A stretch of DNA of 5,530 nucleotides. It comes from Bacteroidales bacterium. GTDB taxonomy: Bacteria > Bacteroidota > Bacteroidia > Bacteroidales > UBA7960. How positions within the stretch are numbered: position 1 is the stretch's first letter; the number at the start of each line of letters is the position of its first letter. The notes below the pieces were generated by a model. That model saw only the letters and a program-made list of their open reading frames with translations. It did not search any database and was not told where the DNA came from. The translations under genes were made by a program, and so were the position numbers. Below, one piece after another: positions 1-3,984 of this stretch. The stretch lies in NCBI GenBank assembly GCA_007124575.1, contig SLEW01000081.1, forward strand, positions 1 to 5,530. Direction: 5' to 3'.

Positions 1-543
1 CAGGATGTCTTCTCTGCTGAGACCATAATGTTCAACAAAGGCTTGCATGATGTCCTGTGGTGCTTTTTCCTTCAGGTGTTCAGCGATATAGGTCTTTCCC
101 AGGTGGGCGCCGCTTCCCTCGTCGCCAAACATGTATCCCAGCGAAAAGAGGCTTTCCGTAATATGCTGGCCGTCGTAAACGCAGGCATTTGACCCTGTTC
201 CCAGGATGCAGGCAATACCTGGCTGGTTGCCAAAAAGCGCTCGCGCCGCAGCAAGCATATCGTGGTCAACAAAAGTGTGCTTACCAGGGAAAATTGCCTG
301 CAGAGCGTTATCTATCACAGCCTGTTTGCCCTCTGATGAGCAGCCGGCCCCATAAAACCAGACAGCATCAATGACATTATTGTCAAAAAGTCCGTTGAAT
401 GCTTCCTGCAGAATGCCTCTTACTTCTTCTGTTTTTACAAAGTAGGGATTCAACCCCACGGTTTTGAATGATTGCAGAACCTCATTGCCTTTGACTACCA
501 CCCAGTCAGTTTTGGTACTTCCACTGTCAGCAATAAGTATCAT
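1..543 (-). CDS. BadF/BadG/BcrA-type ATPase, N-acetylglucosamine kinase-like (3' end cut by window edge)
   Basis: Partial gene: the first 181 codons are present and the reading frame is still open at the left edge. The protein belongs to the ASKHA (actin/sugar kinase/Hsp70) fold. The N-terminal phosphate-1 loop DSGSTKTDW is at residues 6-14, an Asp-rich stretch VDHDMLAAARAL at 92-103 fits the catalytic-aspartate region, the phosphate-2 loop ILGTGSNA is at 113-120, and GDEGSGAHLGK at 140-150 is typical of the BadF/BadG and N-acetylglucosamine kinase family. There is no signal peptide, so it should act in the cytoplasm. Phosphorylation of an amino sugar such as GlcNAc is the best guess. The true substrate cannot be read from the sequence, and other members of the family activate dehydratases. 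The start ATG lies in the stop codon of cdaA (ATGA), which implies translational coupling; the leader AAGAAG is purine-rich but weak. The family call is firm and the substrate is inference. Confidence 0.88.
   Translation of the reverse strand, partial: MILIADSGSTKTDWVVVKGNEVLQSFKTVGLNPYFVKTEEVRGILQEAFNGLFDNNVIDAVWFYGAGCSSEGKQAVIDNALQAIFPGKHTFVDHDMLAAARALFGNQPGIACILGTGSNACVYDGQHITESLFSLGYMFGDEGSGAHLGKTYIAEHLKEKAPQDIMQAFVEHYGLSREDIL
540..543 (-). promoter_or_regulatory. ATGA stop/start overlap coupling cdaA to the kinase-like gene
   Basis: On the minus strand the last codons of cdaA read ATG TCA TGA, and the next gene's ATG shares ATGA with that stop. The downstream start has only a weak purine-rich leader (AAGAAG), so re-initiation by ribosomes finishing cdaA is the likely way it is translated. 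Coupling itself is inference from the overlap. Confidence 0.8.
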
Positions 544-1409
544 GACATCTTCTTATTTTTGAGAATATTTCTTAAGAAAGAAAATTTTTCTTTTCCGGTG
601 CGATCCTGTTTTTTGTCCGTCAGGAAATCGTTGGCAAGAAGCTCTTTCAGCTGAAGAGGCTTAATGTTTCGCTGTATTTTGCCCTCTTTGCACCAGGAGA
701 TCTTGCCACTTTGTTCGCTTACGATAAGTGCGACAGCATCCGTTTGTTCCGTGATCCCAATGGCTGCCCTGTGCCTGAGCCCGAGGGATGCAGGGATCCT
801 TCGGATTGAGGATACAGGCAGGACGCAACGTGCCGCCCTGATCCTGTTATTGGAAATGATCACGGCTCCGTCATGCAGGGGGCTGTTCAGATAAAATATG
901 GATCCCAGCAATTGTTCTGAGATAAGCCCATCCATGCGCTGGCCTGTCTCAATAAAAGATTCCAGGTCGTTTTCATGTGTAATGACAATGAGTGCACCGG
1001 TCTTTTGCTCTGAAAAGGACTCACAGGCATTAACTATCGCGGGGATGTTCAGTTCGCGATCTTCCTCCATAGCCCACAGACCCTTGAAAAATGTTTTTGA
1101 TCCCTGCTGGATGATGCTTCTTTTGCCCAGCAGGAGTAAAAACTTTCGGATTTCGGGTTGAAACACAATGATCAGGGCCAGAACCCCAACAGACATAAAC
1201 TGCCCTAAGATGGCTGTGAGCAGCTCCATCTCAAAAATTCGCACCAGCCACCAAATAAGATAAATGGACAGGATACCCAGAAAAATATTTATGGCACCGG
1301 TGCCGCGGATGAGGCTGTATACCTGATATATCAGTATGGCTACAAGCAGAATGTCAAGGATATCCAGCAGCCGTATCTGAAGAAAACCTGTAATAAAGTA
1401 AGCAGGCAT
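540..1409 (-). CDS. cdaA: Membrane diadenylate cyclase, CdaA/DacA type (c-di-AMP synthase)
   Basis: This enzyme condenses two ATP into cyclic di-AMP, a second messenger tied in many bacteria to potassium and osmotic balance and to cell-wall homeostasis. The protein has 289 residues. Three hydrophobic segments lie at about 14-34, 38-58 and 68-85, as in CdaA. The DisA_N (DAC) catalytic domain follows from about 90 to 250. The two hallmark motifs are intact: DGA at 180-182, within LHDGAVII, and RHR at 212-214, within GLRHRAAIGITEQTDA. The protein should therefore be active. The C-terminal tail after about 262 is rich in Lys and Arg and probably lies in the cytoplasm near the membrane. It sits 39 bases downstream of folP and overlaps the kinase-like gene by four bases. 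No cdaR (YbbR-domain regulator) or glmM gene, its usual partners in Firmicutes, is in the window. The start at 1409 puts the first membrane helix at the normal distance from the N-terminus. Confidence 0.96.
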   Translation of the reverse strand: MPAYFITGFLQIRLLDILDILLVAILIYQVYSLIRGTGAINIFLGILSIYLIWWLVRIFEMELLTAILGQFMSVGVLALIIVFQPEIRKFLLLLGKRSIIQQGSKTFFKGLWAMEEDRELNIPAIVNACESFSEQKTGALIVITHENDLESFIETGQRMDGLISEQLLGSIFYLNSPLHDGAVIISNNRIRAARCVLPVSSIRRIPASLGLRHRAAIGITEQTDAVALIVSEQSGKISWCKEGKIQRNIKPLQLKELLANDFLTDKKQDRTGKEKFSFLRNILKNKKMS

Positions 1410-1431
1410 AGAGTGCTTTTTTGTTCATAGC

Positions 1432-1447
1432 TCTGTAAAGATACAGA
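1432..1447 (-). other. Small hairpin between folP and cdaA
   Basis: The minus strand reads TCTGTA-TCTT-TACAGA, a perfect 6-base-pair stem with a 4-base loop, two bases beyond the folP stop codon. It lacks a downstream U-run and the stem is weak, so it is not a convincing terminator. The same bases contain TATCTTTA (1436-1443), one mismatch from the Bacteroidetes -7 consensus TAnnTTTG, but no good -33 element lies upstream. It could be an RNA-processing or stability element, a weak internal promoter, or chance. Confidence 0.25.
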
Positions 1448-1448
1448 T

Positions 1449-2309
1449 TTATCGCTGTTTTTTGTAAAACCCTGTGATTTTTATTACCTCCCTGGCCTCT
1501 CTCACATCGTGCACACGCAGGATGTCGGCACCATTCTCTATTGCCAGGGTATTCAGTATGGTGGTGCCGTTAAGGGCATCAGCAGGGGAAACTTTCAGCA
1601 CCTTGTTGATCATGGACTTCCTGGAAAAGCCCACGAGAATGGGAAGTTCAAAGATCCTGAAATACTCCAGCTCCGCCAGCAGCTGATAATTTTGTTCCAG
1701 TGTTTTGCCAAATCCAAACCCTGGATCCAGGATGATATCATGTACCCCTTTCCCCTTGAGCTGTAATACCTTTTCGGAGAAAAAGCCTGCAATATCCTTT
1801 ATCAGGTGTTTGTACACGGGTTTTTGCTGCATGTCTTCGGGTCTTCCCTGCATGTGCATCATGATGTAGGGGACCTGTAGCCTGGCCACCGTGTCGAACA
1901 TCTCTCTATCAATATTTCCTGCAGAAATGTCGTTTATGATGTGTGCACCCGCCTCAATGGCGGCTTTGGCTGTGTTTGCATGATAGGTGTCAATGGAGAT
2001 GACAGCTTCCGGAAATTGCTTTACCACTGCCCGGAGTGCCGGTAAGAGCCTTTGTTGTTCTATGCCGGGATCGATAATACCGGCACCCGGACGGCTTGAG
2101 GCAGCTCCCATGTCGAGGATGTCGGCTCCCTCTGCCAGGTATTTCTCTGCCTTTTTAATGGCATCCATTGGGTTACGGCAGCTTCCTCCATCATAAAATG
2201 AATCCGGCGTAATATTCATCACCGCCATAACGAGGGGTGAAGATAAATTTATAATTTTGCCATTACAGTTTATGGTCTTCGGGGGATTAAAAAATTCCTC
2301 TTTCTTCAT
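1449..2309 (-). CDS. folP: Dihydropteroate synthase
   Basis: Joins 6-hydroxymethyl-7,8-dihydropterin pyrophosphate to p-aminobenzoate to form 7,8-dihydropteroate in folate synthesis; this is the target of sulfonamides. The 286 residues form a full-length TIM-barrel enzyme. The pterin- and diphosphate-binding motifs are all present: MNITPDSFYDGG (31-42, with Asn32), DMGAASSRPGA (66-76), the Asp107 in SIDTYH, Asn126 in NDIS, MHMQG (151-155), DPGFGFGK (195-202, Asp195), GFSRKS (227-232, Lys231) and RVH (Arg265, His267). The second motif differs from the E. coli form GGESTRPGA, with Ala for Glu and Ser for Thr, while the Arg-Pro-Gly is kept. The gene is the first visible member of the leftward set and is followed by cdaA after 39 bases. 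Its start is 37 bases from the divergent DUF1599 gene, with no clear Shine-Dalgarno site. Function is secure; whether it confers any sulfonamide resistance cannot be told. Confidence 0.97.
   Translation of the reverse strand: MKKEEFFNPPKTINCNGKIINLSSPLVMAVMNITPDSFYDGGSCRNPMDAIKKAEKYLAEGADILDMGAASSRPGAGIIDPGIEQQRLLPALRAVVKQFPEAVISIDTYHANTAKAAIEAGAHIINDISAGNIDREMFDTVARLQVPYIMMHMQGRPEDMQQKPVYKHLIKDIAGFFSEKVLQLKGKGVHDIILDPGFGFGKTLEQNYQLLAELEYFRIFELPILVGFSRKSMINKVLKVSPADALNGTTILNTLAIENGADILRVHDVREAREVIKITGFYKKQR
2252..2259 (+). promoter_or_regulatory. Possible -7 element (TAATTTTG) for the rightward genes, inside folP
   Basis: TAATTTTG matches the Bacteroidetes -7 consensus TAnnTTTG exactly and lies about 90 bases upstream of the DUF1599 start. 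No TTTG or TTG -33 box is found at the expected distance, and the bases also encode part of folP (KIINL). This is therefore only a candidate, reported because the 37-base gap between the divergent genes offers nothing better. Confidence 0.2.
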
Positions 2310-2335
2310 GAACCATAGTGATGTTTACTATTCAT
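2308..2335. promoter_or_regulatory. Divergent intergenic gap with inverted repeat, possible operator
   Basis: The 37-base gap between folP and the DUF1599 gene (2310-2346) holds an inverted repeat, ATAGT (2315-2319) and ACTAT (2327-2331), separated by GATGTTT. The arms continue outward as ATGA (2308-2311) and TCAT (2332-2335), with a three-base bulge (ACC) on the left. The gap is AT-rich and has no ribosome-binding site for either gene. A shared operator is conceivable, but arms this short can arise by chance in AT-rich DNA. Confidence 0.25.
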
Positions 2336-2346
2336 AATAATTTGTC

Positions 2347-2895
2347 ATGAGCCAGGAAACACATACTGATCAGCAATATGCACAGGTTGTGGAGATGTGC
2401 AGGGATATTTTTAAGAAAAAGATGCAGGACTATGGCAGTGCCTGGCGCATCTTGCGTCCCAGTTCCCTTACAGACCAGATCTACATCAAAGCCCAACGTA
2501 TCCGGTCTTTGCAGAGCAAAGGTACACAAAAAATACGGGAGGGGATCTCGCCGGAGTTTGTTGGCATCGTGAACTATGCTGTTATCGGGCTCATTCAGTT
2601 GGAGCTGGGTGCCAGCGACACCATCGACAAGACCCCGCAAGAGGCAGAAAACCTCTATACTGCCTATATTGAAGAGGCACGCAGGCTGATGCATGACAAA
2701 AACCATGATTATGGCGAGGCCTGGCGCGATATGCGGGTGTCTTCCCTGGCAGACATCATCCTCATGAAGCTCCTCCGGATAAAACAAATTGAAGACAACA
2801 AGGGTAAGGCAGCCCATTCTGAAGGCATAGATGCCAACTATTACGACATTATCAATTATGCTGTTTTTGCCCTGATTAAACTCGAACTGGAGTGA
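2347..2895 (+). CDS. DUF1599 protein with two tandem domain copies (nucleotide-modification-associated family)
   Basis: A 182-residue, mostly helical, soluble protein of unknown biochemical role. It consists of two copies of the DUF1599 domain, about residues 16-88 and 109-182. Each copy carries DYGxAW (28-33 and 121-126), then xSSLxD (39-43 and 132-136), an Arg-Ile pair (51-52 and 144-145) and NYAV (76-79 and 170-173), with near-identical spacing. From memory, this Pfam family is also called nucleotide modification associated domain 1, because relatives occur in phages near base-modification genes; a role with nucleotides is thus possible but not shown here. There is no signal peptide or membrane helix. 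It diverges from folP and its stop codon overlaps the GTG start of the permease gene. The family call is confident; the function is unknown. Confidence 0.9.
   Translation: MSQETHTDQQYAQVVEMCRDIFKKKMQDYGSAWRILRPSSLTDQIYIKAQRIRSLQSKGTQKIREGISPEFVGIVNYAVIGLIQLELGASDTIDKTPQEAENLYTAYIEEARRLMHDKNHDYGEAWRDMRVSSLADIILMKLLRIKQIEDNKGKAAHSEGIDANYYDIINYAVFALIKLELE
2392..2892 (+). repeat. Internal protein-level tandem duplication in the DUF1599 gene
   Basis: Unit 1 spans 2392-2610 and unit 2 spans 2671-2892, about 73 residues each, joined by a linker of about 20 residues. The copies share the DYGxAW, SSL, RI and NYAV landmarks at almost the same spacing (48 and 49 residues from the DYG Asp to the NYAV Asn). 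They have diverged considerably at the nucleotide level, so this is an old domain duplication and not a recent DNA repeat. Confidence 0.85.
2892..2895 (+). promoter_or_regulatory. GTGA stop/start overlap coupling the DUF1599 gene to the permease
   Basis: The TGA stop of the DUF1599 gene (2893-2895) overlaps the GTG start of the permease (2892-2894). No strong Shine-Dalgarno site precedes it (AACTGGA). GTG is preferred because the next Met codons (residues 37-39) would remove the whole first membrane helix and the LPGDPA motif. Translation by coupling is inferred. Confidence 0.75.
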
Positions 2896-3968
2896 TACAA
2901 TTCCTGGTCAGACGTCTCTGGTATGGCCTGTGGGTGCTCTTTGGAGTAGTTACAGTGGTATTTCTGTTATTTAATGTGCTGCCCGGCGACCCGGCCAGGA
3001 TGATGATGGGTCAGCGTGCCGACATCAGCTCTGTGGAAGCCATTCAGCAGGAACTGGGCCTCGACAGGCCCGTGCACAAGCAATACCTGCACTATCTCAA
3101 TGACCTTTCTCCCGTAAGCCTGCACCGGCATGATGCCACCTCAAGCCTTGTCTATCTTGACCCGGAAAATTATTCTTACAGCCGCCTGGCCACCATTGGC
3201 GCCTATTCGCTTGTAGTCAAAAAACCATACCTGCGGCGTTCATATCAAAGCGACCGGCCCGTTTCAGAGATCCTGGCCAGCGCCTTCCCAAACACCCTGA
3301 TCCTGGCAGGTGTGTCGATCTTGTTTGCCATGCTTGTCGGAATAGTGGCAGGCACATTCATTGCCTTAAAAAGGAAGCCATGGATTAGCCGGGGTGCCCT
3401 TGTATTTTCTGTCTTTGGGATGTCGCTGCCGTCTTTTTTTGCCGCTATCCTCATCGCCTGGGTGTTTGCCTATCTGCTCGGAGATATCACCGGGCTTAAC
3501 ATGACAGGCTCCCTCTATGAGGTAGATGACTTTGGTCGCGGCGAATACATCGCATGGAAAAACCTGATTCTCCCTGCAATAACCTTGGGAATCAGACCCC
3601 TGGCAATAGTTACGGAACTTACCCGGAGCTCACTCAGCCAGGTGATGACCCAGGACTATATCCGCACGGCACGTGCAAAAGGCTTGTCAGAAACGAAGAT
3701 CATAACACGGCATGCCCTGAAAAACGCCATGAACCCCGTTATAACCGCTATTTCCGGATGGTTTGCCTCACTGATGGCCGGGGCCGTGTTTGTGGAATAT
3801 GTTTTCGACTGGAAAGGGATCGGCGTGGTGATCGTGGACGCACTGGAACACTACGATTTCCCTGTGCTGATGGGTGCCGTGCTGCTTATCTCTGTGGTGC
3901 TGGTGTTGATAAACATACTGGTAGATATCATATACGCAAGACTTGACCCCAGGGTGAGGTTGTCATAA
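2892..3968 (+). CDS. ABC transporter permease, DppB/OppB (peptide/nickel) family
   Basis: Inner-membrane subunit of a binding-protein-dependent importer. It has 358 residues. The N-terminus (helix 9-29, followed by NVLPGDPA at 28-35) is the standard DppB/OppB start, and further membrane segments fall at about 134-158, 167-196, 225-245, 283-303 and 325-347. The EAA loop, which contacts the ATPase, is seen at about 258-284 (RTARAKGLSETKII, then HALKNAMNP). The loop after the first helix is longer than in E. coli DppB: residues 72-122 are Tyr- and Ser-rich and replace a much shorter segment. No second permease, ATPase or substrate-binding protein gene lies in the window, so the partners must be encoded elsewhere or beyond the edges. 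Substrate unknown; oligopeptides are likely from the family. The gene overlaps the DUF1599 gene upstream and ends 16 bases before the CotH gene. Confidence 0.92.
   Translation: MIQFLVRRLWYGLWVLFGVVTVVFLLFNVLPGDPARMMMGQRADISSVEAIQQELGLDRPVHKQYLHYLNDLSPVSLHRHDATSSLVYLDPENYSYSRLATIGAYSLVVKKPYLRRSYQSDRPVSEILASAFPNTLILAGVSILFAMLVGIVAGTFIALKRKPWISRGALVFSVFGMSLPSFFAAILIAWVFAYLLGDITGLNMTGSLYEVDDFGRGEYIAWKNLILPAITLGIRPLAIVTELTRSSLSQVMTQDYIRTARAKGLSETKIITRHALKNAMNPVITAISGWFASLMAGAVFVEYVFDWKGIGVVIVDALEHYDFPVLMGAVLLISVVLVLINILVDIIYARLDPRVRLS
3105..3257 (+). other. Extended periplasmic loop of the permease (residues 72-122)
   Basis: Between HKQYLHYLNDL and the conserved segment beginning VSEILASAFPNTL, the protein carries about 50 residues rich in Tyr, Ser and Arg, where E. 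coli DppB has roughly 25. It contains no obvious motif. By topology it faces the periplasm, where the substrate-binding protein docks. It may be a lineage-specific feature of Bacteroidota permeases. Confidence 0.5.
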
Positions 3969-3984
3969 TTAAGCGCATAAGACA

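Noticed and set aside
664..1161. Plus-strand open frames of 76 and 87 codons across the cdaA catalytic domain
   Set aside because: Shadows of cdaA, whose DGA and RHR motifs fix the real frame on the minus strand.
1410..1448. Intrinsic terminator between folP and cdaA
   Set aside because: The only hairpin has a 6-base AT-rich stem without a following U-run.
2517..2524. TACCTTTG on the minus strand, matching the -7 consensus TAnnTTTG, as a folP promoter
   Set aside because: It is over 200 bases upstream of folP inside the DUF1599 gene and has no -33 box; such matches are expected by chance.
2332..2817. 161-codon open frame on the minus strand opposite the DUF1599 gene
   Set aside because: The plus-strand frame encodes a clear two-domain DUF1599 protein; the antisense product has Cys/His-scattered, low-quality composition and no recognisable motif.
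3969..3984. Promoter or terminator between the permease and CotH genes
   Set aside because: Only 16 bases with no hairpin or consensus box; co-transcription is the simpler reading.
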